Shown: one piece after another, positions 9,552 through 19,079 of the stretch
Numbering within the stretch: the stretch's first letter is position 1
How the letters are laid out: the number at the start of each line of letters is the position of its first letter
Notes under the pieces: model-generated
Seen by the model: the letters and a program-made list of their open reading frames with translations, nothing else
The model's database searches: none
Told to the model about the DNA's origin: nothing
From: Pseudomonas sp.
GTDB lineage: Bacteria > Pseudomonadota > Gammaproteobacteria > Pseudomonadales > Pseudomonadaceae
Length of the DNA stretch: 64,000 nt
Assembly (NCBI GenBank): GCA_007713455.1
Contig: VMRT01000007.1
Span: forward strand, 124,001 to 188,000
Direction of reading: 5' to 3'
Translations under genes and position numbers: made by a program

Positions 9552-9703
9552 TGCTGGCGCGTTAGCCGTCTTCTCCTCCCTGCACCGGCCATCCGATTGC
9601 GCCGTGCTGCCAAACCGCTGTAACAATCATCGCGCATCGTCTGCTCATGGACTCCCCATGGCGCAAGGACGCTCCACCGAACTCACGACGTGAGGACGCG
9701 AAC

Positions 9704-9883
9704 ATGAGCAAGCGATCACTCGAAGAACTGGTTACCCGATCGGATATCAGTGCACTCCAGCCCATGGTGCATTGGCGCCGCGGGCGTCGTAACGGTCATG
9801 ACAAGGCCGGGCCGAACGCTGCCGCACTGATTCAGCGCGCCGCACATGATATCGGCATGCTGAGAACCGCCGTACACAGCTAA
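9704..9883 (+). CDS. Small hypothetical protein
   Basis: A possible 59-residue basic protein with GAGG about eight bases before the ATG. It starts MSKRSLEELVTRSDISALQP and has an Arg-rich middle (HWRRGRR). I recognise no family. The surrounding sequence (9552-10015) holds nothing else I can name. Confidence 0.35.
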   Translation: MSKRSLEELVTRSDISALQPMVHWRRGRRNGHDKAGPNAAALIQRAAHDIGMLRTAVHS

Positions 9884-10015
9884 GCTCGACTCCTGTCAGG
9901 CCTCGCGAACGGGTCGCAGGCCTGTTCCAGAGCTTTTCTACGGTCTTGACGGCTGTCAATGGCAAAAATAGTAAGCAGCCTATCTTTCGCTCCGATGTCA
10001 ACCAAGGAGCGGCGC

Positions 10016-11269
10016 ATGAAGAACCTGCATCCCCATCATCTGACCCCCTATCTGCTGAGTGCTGGCCTGTTATGCAGTCCGGCGGTTTTCGCTCAGGAAA
10101 CCTTCAGCAGCTTGTTCACCGACGCGAAACCGATTCTGGATGTGCGCTATCGCTACGAGCACGTCGATCAGGACAACGCACTTGAGCACGCCAACGCCCA
10201 GACGCTGCGCACCCGCGTAGTCTTTCAGACCGGCAATTGGTACGGCCTGTCGGCTCTGGTCGAGGCAGACAACGTAAGCCGCCTGGGTGATGCCGCCTAC
10301 AACAGCACACGTAACGGCCAGACCGATTACTCCGTGGTAGCCGACCCCGACGGCAGCGAAATCAACCAGGCGCTGTTGCGCTACAACCACGAACTCGGCA
10401 GCGCCATTGCCGGCCGTCAGCGCATCAATCTGGACAACCAGCGCTTCGTCGGTGGCGTCGGTTGGCGGCAGAACGAACAAACCTACGACGGTGTGCTGGG
10501 CCAGCTGCAACCGCTCGACAAGCTGACGCTGACCTACGCCTACATCAACAACATCAACACGATCTTCGGCCCGGGCGACAACCGTTTCGACAATCGCACC
10601 AACCCGGCCAATATCGAAGGCCACAGCCATCTGTTCAACGCCCGCTACGCTCACTCACCGGCGCTGACGGCCACCGCCTACAGCTATCTGCTGGGACTGG
10701 ACAACATCGCCACTGCACCCGCCGCTGCGCTCGGCACCCTGTCCAGCAAGACCACAGGTCTGCGTCTGAACGGTGCCCTCCACGGCATCAGCTATGCGCT
10801 TGAATATGCACGCCAGCAGGACTACGCCGGCAATCCTCAGGAGCTGAGCAGCGAGTACTACCTGGCCGAGCTAGGCTATGCCCTCAAGGGCGCGACTCTG
10901 AAAGCGGGCGTGGAAGTACTGGACGGCGACTCGGGGCCGGGCAATCGCGCCTTCCAGACGCCGTTGGCCACCAAGCACGCCTTTCAGGGCTGGGCCGATA
11001 CCTTCCTGCTGACGCCGGCGGACGGCGTGCAGGACGTCTATCTCGGCGGCACTTTGCCGCTCTTCGGCGGCACGCTGCAGGCCTGGTACCACGACTTCCG
11101 CGCCGAGCGTGGCAGCGAGCAGTACGGGGAAGAGATCAACATCGGTTACAGCCGCGCCGTCCCGCTGGTCAAAGGGCTGGTCGCAACGGTCAAGTACGCC
11201 GGCTACGACGCGGACGATTATTCGGTGGACACCGAGAAGCTTTGGGCGCAGCTGCAGTACAGCTACTAA
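10016..11269 (+). CDS. Outer-membrane beta-barrel porin
   Basis: A 417-residue exported protein. Residues 1-26 are a signal peptide ending AVFA-QE. The mature part has alternating polar and aromatic strands (YRYEHVDQDN, LRTRVVFQTGNWYG) and ends in a terminal aromatic strand (LWAQLQYSY), as expected of a BAM-assembled barrel. It resembles the alginate-export/OprD-like porin group; the substrate cannot be told. I chose the ATG at 10016 because AAGGAG lies seven bases upstream and the signal peptide begins there. It is convergent with arsJ, sharing a terminator, so it is probably not part of the arsenic operon. Confidence 0.75.
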   Translation: MKNLHPHHLTPYLLSAGLLCSPAVFAQETFSSLFTDAKPILDVRYRYEHVDQDNALEHANAQTLRTRVVFQTGNWYGLSALVEADNVSRLGDAAYNSTRNGQTDYSVVADPDGSEINQALLRYNHELGSAIAGRQRINLDNQRFVGGVGWRQNEQTYDGVLGQLQPLDKLTLTYAYINNINTIFGPGDNRFDNRTNPANIEGHSHLFNARYAHSPALTATAYSYLLGLDNIATAPAAALGTLSSKTTGLRLNGALHGISYALEYARQQDYAGNPQELSSEYYLAELGYALKGATLKAGVEVLDGDSGPGNRAFQTPLATKHAFQGWADTFLLTPADGVQDVYLGGTLPLFGGTLQAWYHDFRAERGSEQYGEEINIGYSRAVPLVKGLVATVKYAGYDADDYSVDTEKLWAQLQYSY

Positions 11270-11277
11270 GCGATACG

Positions 11278-11299
11278 GGTCGGGCGTTCGCGCCCGACC
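11278..11299. terminator. Bidirectional terminator between porin and arsJ
   Basis: Perfect 9-bp stem GGTCGGGCG / CGCCCGACC with a TTCG tetraloop, placed between two convergent stop codons. The stable loop suggests it serves both genes. Confidence 0.75.
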
Positions 11300-11311
11300 T
11301 TCCCTACTCAG

Positions 11312-12526
11312 CTATTGCGTGTGACGAGGCAGGCGCAGCGAGATAATCGCGGCGAGCAGCAAGAAGAGTGACGATACCCACAGGCAAGCCTGCAACCCAT
11401 AGGCCTGGAACACCCAACCGGAGAGCAGGGTACCGATCAACCGACCCATGGCGTTGGACATGTAATAGAAGCCCACGTCCAGCGAAACGCCGTCTTCCTT
11501 GGCGTAGCTGACGATCAGATAGCTGTGCAGCGAGGAACTCACTGCGAACAGCGCACCGAATAGCAGCAGCCCGCCGATCAGCACCCATTGCGGCGAAGCA
11601 TCAGTTGTCAGGCCCACAGCGATTGCCGCAGGTAGCGCCGCCAGCAGCGCGGCCCAGATGAAGGCCGCACGCCCATCCGGCACCTTGCCGCTGCGCTTGC
11701 CGGTAATGGCCGGCGCCATCGACTGGACGATGCCGTAGCCGATGATCCAGCAGGCCAGAAAGCCGCCGACCATCCAGAAGCTCCAGCCGAAGACGGTGCT
11801 CAGGTACACCGGTAGCGCGATGACGAACCAGACATCACGAGCCCCGAAGAGAAATAGCCGCGCTGCCGACAGCACGTTGATTGCCTGGCTTTTGGAGAGG
11901 ATGTCCTTGAACTTCGGTTTGGCCTTCGCCTTGCCAAGATCCTTTTTCAACAGGACCAGGCTGCTGATCCAGATCACGACTAGCACCGCAGCCATCGCCA
12001 GGACCGCGCCGCCGAATCCCAGCAGCGTCAGCAGTGCGCCACCGAGGAAAAATCCCACGCCCTTGAGCGCATTCTTCGAGCCGGTGAGGATGGCCACCCA
12101 CTTGTACAGCGTGCCCTGCTGGCTGTCGGGCACCAGGAGCTTGATCGAGCTCTTGGCCGACATCTTGTTCAGGTCCTTGGCGATACCGGACAACGCCTGC
12201 GCACCCATCACCCAAGGCACCGTCAGCCACGCCGCTGGCACAGTGAGCATCAGCAGCGCCACCACCTGCATCGCCAGGCCAAGGTTCATCGTCCGGTTCA
12301 GGCCGAGTCGAGCGCCGAGATAGCCACCAACCAGATTGGTGACAACACCGAACACCTCGTAGAACAGGAACAGCGCCGCGATCTGCAGTGGCGTGTAGCC
12401 CAATGAATGGAAATGCAGCACCACCAGCATGCGCAGCGCGCCGTCGGTGAGCGTGAACGCCCAGTAGTTACCGGTGACGATCAGGTACTGGCGCACCTCG
12501 GGGGACAGTCTGGCAAAGGCTTGCAT
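11312..12526 (-). CDS. arsJ: Organoarsenical efflux MFS permease ArsJ
   Basis: A 404-residue inner-membrane major facilitator protein with about twelve hydrophobic helices. The sequence (GNYWAFTLTDGALRMLVVLHF, SGIAKDLNKMSAKSSIK) matches the ArsJ family. ArsJ is known to export 1-arseno-3-phosphoglycerate, which the co-encoded GAPDH makes from arsenate; the product then falls apart outside to arsenate. It is the last gene of the minus-strand arsenic operon, with about 180 bases and a REP-like palindrome between it and the GAPDH gene. Confidence 0.9.
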   Translation of the reverse strand: MQAFARLSPEVRQYLIVTGNYWAFTLTDGALRMLVVLHFHSLGYTPLQIAALFLFYEVFGVVTNLVGGYLGARLGLNRTMNLGLAMQVVALLMLTVPAAWLTVPWVMGAQALSGIAKDLNKMSAKSSIKLLVPDSQQGTLYKWVAILTGSKNALKGVGFFLGGALLTLLGFGGAVLAMAAVLVVIWISSLVLLKKDLGKAKAKPKFKDILSKSQAINVLSAARLFLFGARDVWFVIALPVYLSTVFGWSFWMVGGFLACWIIGYGIVQSMAPAITGKRSGKVPDGRAAFIWAALLAALPAAIAVGLTTDASPQWVLIGGLLLFGALFAVSSSLHSYLIVSYAKEDGVSLDVGFYYMSNAMGRLIGTLLSGWVFQAYGLQACLWVSSLFLLLAAIISLRLPRHTQ

Positions 12527-12626
12527 GGTGGGTTCCGGATTGATTGAGCAGGTGTATTGCGCAGCTAGATTGGCGATGGCGTGGCATGCTGAGAAAAGAG
12601 CCGGGGATTCGAGTCACGGATTTGCC

Positions 12627-12652
12627 GTAGGGTGGGCTCCAGCCCACCCTAC
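12627..12652. repeat. REP-like palindrome
   Basis: Perfect 12-bp inverted repeat GTAGGGTGGGCT-CC-AGCCCACCCTAC. This sequence type is a common extragenic palindrome in P. stutzeri-group and related genomes. A single copy sits between gapdh and arsJ. Confidence 0.7.
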
Positions 12653-12706
12653 CTGCCCTTCTTCCATAGCCCGCACCGCTCTCAGCGAACGCCTCTCAGC
12701 GGCATC

Positions 12707-13711
12707 TCACCCTGCCAGCCCCACCATGCGCGCCAGTTCCACGGTGCGGTTGGCGTAGCCCCATTCGTTGTCGTACCAGGCGTAGATCTTCACCTGAGTG
12801 CCGTTGACCACCATGGTCGACAGCGCATCGATGATCGACGAGCGCGGGTCGGTGCGGTAGTCGATGGAAACCAGCGGCCGCTCCTCATACCCGAGGATGC
12901 CCTTCAGCTCGCCCTCTGCCGCGGCCTTGAGCAGCTGGTTCACCTCAGCGGCATCGGTAGGGCGCTCCACTTCGAACACGCAATCGGTCAGCGAGGCATT
13001 GGCCACCGGCACGCGAACGGCATGGCCGTTCAGCTTGCCGCGCAGCTCCGGGAAGATTTCGGCGATCGCCGTGGCCGAGCCGGTGGTCGTGGGAATCAAG
13101 CTCATGCCCGAGGCCCGCGCGCGGCGCAGGTCCTTGTGCGGCTGATCGAGAATGCTCTGGGTATTGGTCAGGTCATGGATGGTGGTGATCGAACCGTGGC
13201 GGATGCCGAGCTGCTCATGGATCACCTTGACCACCGGCGCCAGGCAGTTGGTGGTGCAGGATGCCGCGGTGACGATGCGATGCTGCGCCGGATCGAACAG
13301 ACTATCGTTGACGCCCATGACGATGTTCAGTGCACCCGGCTCCTTCACCGGCGCGCTGACCACGACGCGTTTGACGCCCTGCTCCAGATACTGCTGCAGC
13401 ACCGCCACGGTCTTCATCTTGCCGCTGGCCTCAATGACCAGATCGCAGCCCGACCAGTCGGTGTCGCTGATCGCCTTGTTGGCGCTGACCTTTACCCGCT
13501 GACCGTCGATCACCAGGCAGTCGCCATCGGATCCCGCTTCGTGTTGCCAGCGACCGTGAATGGAGTCGAAGTTCAGCAGATGCGCATGGGTGGCCGCGTC
13601 CCCTGCCGGATCGTTGATCTGCACGAAGTCCAGCTCCGGCCAGTCCCACGCCGCGCGCAGTGCCAGACGTCCGATGCGGCCGAAGCCGTTGATGCCAACT
13701 TTGATGCTCAT
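12707..13711 (-). CDS. ArsJ-associated glyceraldehyde-3-phosphate dehydrogenase
   Basis: A 334-residue GAPDH. It has the N-terminal NAD-binding start ([17 protein letters not shown]) and the catalytic motif [12 protein letters not shown] with Cys152. In arsJ operons this paralogue uses arsenate in place of phosphate, giving 1-arseno-3-phosphoglycerate for ArsJ to export; this is established for the family and supported here by the neighbour. The start is the ATG at 13711, where the Rossmann strand begins; longer upstream reading adds an unrelated segment. Confidence 0.9.
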   Translation of the reverse strand: MSIKVGINGFGRIGRLALRAAWDWPELDFVQINDPAGDAATHAHLLNFDSIHGRWQHEAGSDGDCLVIDGQRVKVSANKAISDTDWSGCDLVIEASGKMKTVAVLQQYLEQGVKRVVVSAPVKEPGALNIVMGVNDSLFDPAQHRIVTAASCTTNCLAPVVKVIHEQLGIRHGSITTIHDLTNTQSILDQPHKDLRRARASGMSLIPTTTGSATAIAEIFPELRGKLNGHAVRVPVANASLTDCVFEVERPTDAAEVNQLLKAAAEGELKGILGYEERPLVSIDYRTDPRSSIIDALSTMVVNGTQVKIYAWYDNEWGYANRTVELARMVGLAG

Positions 13712-13736
13712 GGATGCCTCGCTTTTGAAAGGTGAA

Positions 13737-14063
13737 TCAGGAAGTTCGTGGCGCAAACATGATGATCGCCATGCCCAGCATCGCAACGGCGCAGCCAAGC
13801 AGGTCCCACCAGGTCGGGCGAACGCCATCGACCAGCCACAGCCAGACCAGCGCCACGCCGACATACACGCCGCCGTACGCCGCATACACGCGCCCGGCGG
13901 CGGTGGGATGCAGCGACAACAGCCAGGCGAACAGCGCGAGGGAAAGCGCAGCTGGCAGCAGCAACCAGATACTCTTGCCCTGTTTCAGCCAGAGGTATGG
14001 CAGATAGCAGCCGACGATCTCCGCTATCGCGGTAATGACGAACAGGCCAAGCGTATTCAGCAT
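13737..14063 (-). CDS. YnfA/UPF0060 family small membrane protein
   Basis: A 108-residue protein with four hydrophobic helices and the family pattern [19 protein letters not shown] plus [12 protein letters not shown] near the N-terminus. Length equals the usual 107-110 residues. UPF0060 proteins resemble small multidrug resistance transporters; their substrate is not settled. It sits inside the arsenic operon, where members of this family recur. The ATG at 14063 gives the standard length. Confidence 0.88.
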   Translation of the reverse strand: MLNTLGLFVITAIAEIVGCYLPYLWLKQGKSIWLLLPAALSLALFAWLLSLHPTAAGRVYAAYGGVYVGVALVWLWLVDGVRPTWWDLLGCAVAMLGMAIIMFAPRTS

Positions 14064-14073
14064 GCGACGCCCG

Positions 14074-14568
14074 TCATGCGCCGAAGCGTTCGATCCAGCC
14101 GACATGCGCCGGATGCTGGATAGCCTTGGGGCGCAACGCCTGGACGCTGGCGATGGCGGTTGCGCGCGGCACGTCGCGGTCTATCAGGATGCGCGCTGCG
14201 ATCAGGCCCGTACGACCGGAGCCGCCCTTGCAGTGAATGGCGATGCGCTTGCCGGCATCCAGCAGCTCATTGATCCGATCCGCCGACTGTTCCCAGGCCT
14301 GGTCGAAGTCCGCCACCGGCACCTGTTCGTCAGCCACCGGCAGGTGAAACCACTCGAGGCCGCGCTCGGCACAGAGCTGCGCCAGCTGCGTAGCTTCGTT
14401 GCGCGCCAGCTCTTCCGCAGGCATCAGGGTGATCAGCGCGTCAGCGCCGGCCGCTTGCAGGGTAGCCAGCGCCTCGTCGACGCTGGTGCCCTTGCTGCCG
14501 GGGCACGGTGTGAAGATCAGCTGACCGGCGCCGCCGGGTACATCGAGGATGTCGTAAGGATGGGACAC
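14074..14568 (-). CDS. Dual-specificity/tyrosine phosphatase-like protein of the arsenic operon
   Basis: A 164-residue protein with the Cys-based phosphatase signature [11 protein letters not shown] (Cys113, Arg119) and a plausible general-acid Asp region upstream. It resembles CDKN3-like dual-specificity phosphatases. Such genes recur beside arsJ and arsH, but I know of no established substrate. A role in dephosphorylating a metabolite or in handling an arseno-compound is inference only. The start is the ATG at 14568. Confidence 0.82.
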   Translation of the reverse strand: MSHPYDILDVPGGAGQLIFTPCPGSKGTSVDEALATLQAAGADALITLMPAEELARNEATQLAQLCAERGLEWFHLPVADEQVPVADFDQAWEQSADRINELLDAGKRIAIHCKGGSGRTGLIAARILIDRDVPRATAIASVQALRPKAIQHPAHVGWIERFGA

Positions 14569-14586
14569 GCGGGCGATTCCTGAAAG

Positions 14587-15300
14587 TCAGATGGAGCGTT
14601 GATTGACGCGACGGGACAGCGCTTCGGCCGACTCCTTGCGTTCCGAATAGCGATCGACCAGGTAGTCGGCCCGACCGCGTACCAGCAGGGTGAACTTGAT
14701 CAGCTCCTCCATCACATCCACCACGCGGTCGTAGTAGGCCGAGGGCTTCATCCGGCCGGCGTCGTCGAATTCGAGAAAGGCCTTGGCCACCGAGGACTGG
14801 TTCGGGATGGTGATCATGCGCATCCAGCGGCCCAGCACGCGCATCTGGTTCAGCGCGTTGAACGACTGAGAGCCGCCACTGACCTGCATGATCGCCAACG
14901 TCTTGCCCTGTGTCGGCCGCACCGCGCCCATGGCCAGCGGCACCCAGTCGATCTGCGCCTTGAACACCGCGCTCATCGAGCCGTGACGCTCCGGCGAACA
15001 CCACACCTGACCTTCCGACCACTGCATCAGCTCGCGCAGCTCCTGCACCTTCGGATGGCTGTCCGGTGCATCGTCCGGCAGCGGCAATCCCGACGGATTG
15101 AAGATGCGCGTCTCGGCACCGAAACGCTCGAGCAGGCGCGCAGCTTCCTGTACCAGCAAGCGACTGTAGGAGCGCTCCCGGTTAGAGCCATAGAGCAGCA
15201 GGATGCGTGGCCTGTGTTCTGGACCTGCCGGCAGAGCAAGCTTGTCCAGGTCAGGCATATCCAGCAGATCTGGGTCGATATTGGGCAGATCGTCGTTCAT
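14587..15300 (-). CDS. arsH: Arsenical resistance flavoprotein ArsH
   Basis: A 237-residue NADPH-dependent FMN reductase-family protein. It shows the flavodoxin-like phosphate loop ([13 protein letters not shown]) and the strongly conserved ArsH segments [19 protein letters not shown] and [13 protein letters not shown]. ArsH oxidises trivalent organoarsenicals and reduces other acceptors. It lies in the middle of the minus-strand arsenic operon, between arsC and the phosphatase gene. Confidence 0.95.
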   Translation of the reverse strand: MNDDLPNIDPDLLDMPDLDKLALPAGPEHRPRILLLYGSNRERSYSRLLVQEAARLLERFGAETRIFNPSGLPLPDDAPDSHPKVQELRELMQWSEGQVWCSPERHGSMSAVFKAQIDWVPLAMGAVRPTQGKTLAIMQVSGGSQSFNALNQMRVLGRWMRMITIPNQSSVAKAFLEFDDAGRMKPSAYYDRVVDVMEELIKFTLLVRGRADYLVDRYSERKESAEALSRRVNQRSI

Positions 15301-15319
15301 TAGGCATGTCCTGCTAGGT

Positions 15320-15790
15320 TCAAAGTGTGCCGATGCGCGCCAGCTCGGTTCTCAGCGTAGCGGCATCCAGTTGAGCGAGCGGTAGCGCGAGAAACGCGGT
15401 GAAACGTAGCTTGAGCCTGAACAGCGTGGCATCGAACGCCGCTTTTACTTCCTCCGGACTACCGACGCTCTCGGAAGGATCGGCAAGCCCCCAGTACGCC
15501 TTGGTGGCTGGACCGAAATGTACCGGGCACGCTTCGCCCGCGGCCTTGTCGCAGACGGTAATGACGAAGTCGGGATTCAGCGCCTGATGCGCATAGCTGC
15601 TCTTGCTATACAAGCCATCAGCCGCAATGCCGGCCCGCGCCAGCGCCTCAAGCGTCAGTGGATTGATTTCGCCTCTTGGCTCGCTGCCGGCGCTGAACGC
15701 GCGCATGCCGGCCGGCGCGAGATGGTTAAACAGCGCCTCGGCCAGAATGCTGCGGCAGCTGTTGGCGGTGCAGAGAAAGAGAATCTTCAT
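15320..15790 (-). CDS. arsC: Arsenate reductase, low-molecular-weight phosphatase type (copy 1)
   Basis: A 156-residue protein with the LMW-phosphatase loop Cys7-X5-Arg13 (CTANSCR) and a redox pair Cys80 and Cys88 in [12 protein letters not shown], the arrangement of thioredoxin-linked ArsC. It reduces arsenate to arsenite for export. It is one of two arsC genes flanking arsR and is more divergent in its C-terminal 60 residues than the other copy. Confidence 0.9.
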   Translation of the reverse strand: MKILFLCTANSCRSILAEALFNHLAPAGMRAFSAGSEPRGEINPLTLEALARAGIAADGLYSKSSYAHQALNPDFVITVCDKAAGEACPVHFGPATKAYWGLADPSESVGSPEEVKAAFDATLFRLKLRFTAFLALPLAQLDAATLRTELARIGTL

Positions 15791-15803
15791 GGTCGTTCTT
15801 GAT

Positions 15804-16160
15804 TCAGGCGCATGAGCTGGCGCGTTCTGGGCGGTTGCGCATACTTTCGAGGCGCTGCACGTTATCGCCCAGCCAATTCTTGTTGGCGGCCAGGATCGGC
15901 TGCAGCATGTCGGTCACCCAGTCAGGCAGGTGCGGGTGGAGTCGGTAGTAAACCCATTGGCCCTGACGGCGGTCTTCCAGAATTCCGCATCCGCGCAGCA
16001 GCGCCAGATGCCGCGAGATCTTTGGCTGGCTTTCATCCAGCGCACAGGTCAGCTCGCAGACACACAATTCGCCTTCACGGGCGACGAGCAACGCGATCCG
16101 CACGCGAGTCTCGTCTGCCAGGCATTTGAATACAGTGGTAGGTGTCAGGTGCTCGACCAT
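15804..16160 (-). CDS. arsR: Arsenic-responsive repressor ArsR
   Basis: A 118-residue winged-helix repressor. The helix-turn-helix follows the metal site ELCVCELTCA, with Cys33, Cys35 and Cys39 as candidate As(III) ligands, and continues as DESQPKISRHLALLRGCG. Binding of arsenite should release it from the promoter region at 16585-16777, which controls both divergent operons. I took the ATG at 16160 (MVEHLTP) because it gives the normal ArsR length and sits ten bases after the upstream gene. Confidence 0.93.
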   Translation of the reverse strand: MVEHLTPTTVFKCLADETRVRIALLVAREGELCVCELTCALDESQPKISRHLALLRGCGILEDRRQGQWVYYRLHPHLPDWVTDMLQPILAANKNWLGDNVQRLESMRNRPERASSCA

Positions 16161-16170
16161 TGATATCTTC

Positions 16171-16584
16171 TCAGCGCTTGTTCTTGACCAACACGAACAT
16201 CTTGATCCGCTCATGTATCTCGTGAAGCGTGTGCCGGTAGGCATCCGGTTGGTCGCTGGTGGCAGGGTCTTCGAAGTTCCAGGCGATGTACTCGCCCGCA
16301 CCAGGCAATGCAAGGCATTCCAACGATGACTTATCACACAGCGTGATCACGAAATCGAACGGTTGCCCTTCCACTTCCTCCAGCGATTTGCTGTGCAATC
16401 CCACTGTCGCAACGCCAAGCTGCTCGAGCGCTGCCAACGCTCGTAGATCGACCTGGGTGGGAGCGGTGCCTGCACTGAACGCCTCGAAGTGCTCCGAATC
16501 GGTATGCCGCAGCAACGCCTCGGCGAGCTGGGAGCGTGCCGAGTTGGCGACGCAGACGAACAGGACACGCGATTTGTAGGCCAT
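16171..16584 (-). CDS. arsC: Arsenate reductase, low-molecular-weight phosphatase type (copy 2)
   Basis: A 137-residue ArsC. It has the phosphatase loop Cys11-X5-Arg17 (CVANSAR) and the redox pair Cys83 and Cys90 in LCDKSSLEC. It is the first gene of the minus-strand operon, with an AT-rich palindrome overlapping its promoter. Two different arsC genes in one operon are unusual but each looks intact. Confidence 0.9.
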   Translation of the reverse strand: MAYKSRVLFVCVANSARSQLAEALLRHTDSEHFEAFSAGTAPTQVDLRALAALEQLGVATVGLHSKSLEEVEGQPFDFVITLCDKSSLECLALPGAGEYIAWNFEDPATSDQPDAYRHTLHEIHERIKMFVLVKNKR

Positions 16585-16599
16585 GAAGCCGCCCCCTAT

Positions 16600-16623
16600 A
16601 ATATATGTTTTGGCGAATATATT
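16600..16623. promoter_or_regulatory. AT-rich inverted repeat, candidate ArsR operator of the minus-strand operon
   Basis: Perfect arms AATATAT and ATATATT separated by ten bases, 16 bases upstream of the first arsC. AT-rich palindromes are typical ArsR targets. Confidence 0.5.
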
Positions 16624-16740
16624 GCTTAGCGCATAAGTAAGTAAAGCTCTCTCTTGAGCTAGGCCAGCTATTCACTGCGCGTGTCAAAGGCGAGTTTGTT
16701 GCGCCGGAACAAGAGGCGTATATTCCGCATCGCATATATT

Positions 16741-16754
16741 TATTCGAACGAATA
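16741..16754. promoter_or_regulatory. Palindrome TATTCG-AA-CGAATA, candidate ArsR operator of the plus-strand operon
   Basis: Perfect 6-bp arms in an AT-rich stretch, 23 bases before the arsO-like start. It probably controls the arsO-ACR3 operon. Confidence 0.5.
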
Positions 16755-16777
16755 TCCGCCTTCACGGGAGCCGCTTG

Positions 16778-17860
16778 ATGACAGCACCCAATGTTCTCGA
16801 TGTCATCATCATTGGCGCAGGACAGTCCGCCCTGACGACTGCGTACTTTCTGCGCCGCACGTCGCGGTCCTATCTGCTGTTGGATGAACAGCCCAGTCCC
16901 GGCGGCGCATGGCTGCACGCCTGGGAGTCGCTGAGACTGTTCTCACCCGCCGCCTGGAGCTCGATTGCCGGCTGGCCGATGCCTGCTCCGGTCGAGCCGG
17001 GCAATCCAACGCGCAGCGATGTTATCGATTATTTGCGACGTTACGAAGATCGCTACCGGTTTCCCATTCAGCGATCGGTTCGAGTCGATACGATCAGCCG
17101 CCTCGACGATCTCTGGCGTGTGCAAGCAGGCGATCAGCATTGGCTGGCTCGCGCAGTCATCAGTGCGACGGGCACCTGGAGCAAGCCTTTCATTCCGCCT
17201 TATGAAGGGCGCGAGCTTTTTCAGGGTGCGCAGATTCACTCGGCTCACTACCGTGACCCTGGTCCCTTCGCAGGTAAACGGGTGATGGTGGTAGGCGGTG
17301 GAAACTCCGGCGCGCAGGTCCTCGCCGAGCTATCCAGAGTCAGCGAGACACGCTGGGTCACTCAGGAGCCACCTGCGTTTCTGCCCGACGATGTCGACGG
17401 CCGCGTGCTGTTCGAGCGCGCCACCGCGCGCTGGAAGGCGCAGCAGGAGGGACGCCGCATCGACGAGCCGGCCGGCGGCTTCGGTGACATCGTCATGGTG
17501 CCGCCGGTGCGCAAAGCCCGCGAGCGTGGCGTTCTGGTGGCCGAGCGCCCCTTCGCGCGCTTCACCGAAACGGGAGTCGAGTGGGCGGATGGGCGTCGTG
17601 AGGACCTGGACGCGGTGATCTGGTGCACAGGTTTCCGCCCGGCACTGGATCATCTTCGTGAACTCGGCATCATCGAGGCCGATGGCAAAGTACAGGTAGA
17701 AGGCACCCGTGTCGTGAAGCAACCCAATCTCTGGCTGGTGGGCTACGGCGACTGGACCGGCATGGCATCTGCCACGCTGATCGGCGTCACCCGCACGGCG
17801 CGAAGTACCGTCGATGAGCTCGTTCAGGCACTTGCCGCAACGTCCCTGCAGCGCCCCTAG
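16778..17860 (+). CDS. ArsO-like flavin-containing monooxygenase
   Basis: A 360-residue FMO-family protein with two dinucleotide folds: FAD ([10 protein letters not shown], near residue 12) and NADPH ([12 protein letters not shown], about 170). FMO-like genes named arsO recur in arsenic operons beside ACR3, but their reaction is not settled; this assignment rests on family and context. It is first in the divergent plus-strand operon. I took the ATG at 16778, with GGGAG upstream, over the TTG one codon before. Confidence 0.8.
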   Translation: MTAPNVLDVIIIGAGQSALTTAYFLRRTSRSYLLLDEQPSPGGAWLHAWESLRLFSPAAWSSIAGWPMPAPVEPGNPTRSDVIDYLRRYEDRYRFPIQRSVRVDTISRLDDLWRVQAGDQHWLARAVISATGTWSKPFIPPYEGRELFQGAQIHSAHYRDPGPFAGKRVMVVGGGNSGAQVLAELSRVSETRWVTQEPPAFLPDDVDGRVLFERATARWKAQQEGRRIDEPAGGFGDIVMVPPVRKARERGVLVAERPFARFTETGVEWADGRREDLDAVIWCTGFRPALDHLRELGIIEADGKVQVEGTRVVKQPNLWLVGYGDWTGMASATLIGVTRTARSTVDELVQALAATSLQRP

Positions 17861-17908
17861 CAACCACCGATGCAATCCCGATCATCACGCGAAAAGGTGT
17901 AATTAACG

Positions 17909-18988
17909 ATGTCCAGTCAATGTGAAGTGGCCGGGAAGAAAGCGGCCGGCGTCCCGCTCGGATTCTTCGAGCGTTATCTGACGCTCTGGGTCTTTCTCTG
18001 CATCGTTGCCGGCACCCTCCTCGGTCTGGGACTGCCCGCTGCCGCACAAGCGGTCGGCGCGCTGGAAATCGCCCATGTGAACATTCCGGTCGGCCTGCTG
18101 ATCTGGGTGATGATCATCCCGATGCTGATGAAGATTGATTTCTCGGCGCTGCGGGAGGTTTATGCACAACGGGCGAGCATGGGCATCACGCTGTTCGTCA
18201 ACTGGGCGGTCAAGCCATTCACCATGGCCCTGCTCGGCTGGGTATTCATAAAGCATGTCTTCGCGCCGTGGCTCCCGGCTTCCGAGCTCGATAGCTACAT
18301 GGCTGGCCTGATCCTCCTAGGCGCCGCACCCTGCACGGCGATGGTTTTCGTCTGGAGCAATCTCTGCAACGGCAACGCCAATTTCACCCTGACCCAGGTG
18401 GCGCTGAACGACGTGGTAATGGTGTTTGCCTTTGCGCCAATCGTCGCCCTGCTGCTCGGCGTGTCGTCGATTCCAGTGCCCTGGGATACCCTGTTGCTCT
18501 CGGTAGTGATGTACATCGTCATTCCGCTGGCCATCGCCCAGTTCATTCGCGGCCGGCTGATGAAGCGCTGTGAGCCGGCCTTTCAGGCGGCACTGGCGAA
18601 AGTGCAGCCATTTTCCATCGTGGCGTTGCTGGCGACCCTCGTCCTGCTGTTCTCCTTCCAGGGCGAAGCGATCGTGGCCCAGCCGTTGATCATCGCCATG
18701 CTCGCGGTACCGATCCTGCTGCAAACACTATTCATCGCCGGACTGGGCTACTGGCTCAACCGTCGCTTCCTGGTTCGCCATGATGTTGCCGGCCCTTCAG
18801 CGATGATCGGTGCTTCGAACTTCTTCGAACTGGCGGTTGCCGTTGCAATCGTGCTCTATGGTTTCAATTCAGGCGCGGCCCTTGCGACCGTAGTTGGCGT
18901 ATTGATCGAGGTGCCGGTCATGCTCTGGCTGGTGCGCAGCATCAACCGCAGCCGTGACTGGTACAACCGGGCGTTACCGGCTGATTGA
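17909..18988 (+). CDS. Arsenite efflux permease, ACR3 family
   Basis: A 359-residue inner-membrane protein with about ten hydrophobic helices. It carries the ACR3 signature segments LILLGAAPCTAMVFVWSNL, with the conserved Cys, and ASNFFELAVAVAI. ACR3 exports As(OH)3 driven by the proton motive force. It follows the arsO-like gene by 48 bases. With two ArsC proteins supplying arsenite, this is the direct efflux route of the region, separate from the GAPDH/ArsJ route. Confidence 0.93.
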   Translation: MSSQCEVAGKKAAGVPLGFFERYLTLWVFLCIVAGTLLGLGLPAAAQAVGALEIAHVNIPVGLLIWVMIIPMLMKIDFSALREVYAQRASMGITLFVNWAVKPFTMALLGWVFIKHVFAPWLPASELDSYMAGLILLGAAPCTAMVFVWSNLCNGNANFTLTQVALNDVVMVFAFAPIVALLLGVSSIPVPWDTLLLSVVMYIVIPLAIAQFIRGRLMKRCEPAFQAALAKVQPFSIVALLATLVLLFSFQGEAIVAQPLIIAMLAVPILLQTLFIAGLGYWLNRRFLVRHDVAGPSAMIGASNFFELAVAVAIVLYGFNSGAALATVVGVLIEVPVMLWLVRSINRSRDWYNRALPAD

Positions 18989-19079
18989 GCTGGAACCACT
19001 CACCTTCGCTTGACCCTGATCAGCAGGGCGGCGCGCAGGCTGACTACCATCGATGCAGACGCCTGAGAGGACCACAGAC

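Noticed and set aside
8101..9883. A prophage or integrative element at tRNA-Leu
   Set aside because: No integrase, no repeat of the tRNA 3' end downstream and no phage genes; only a toxin-antitoxin pair is present.
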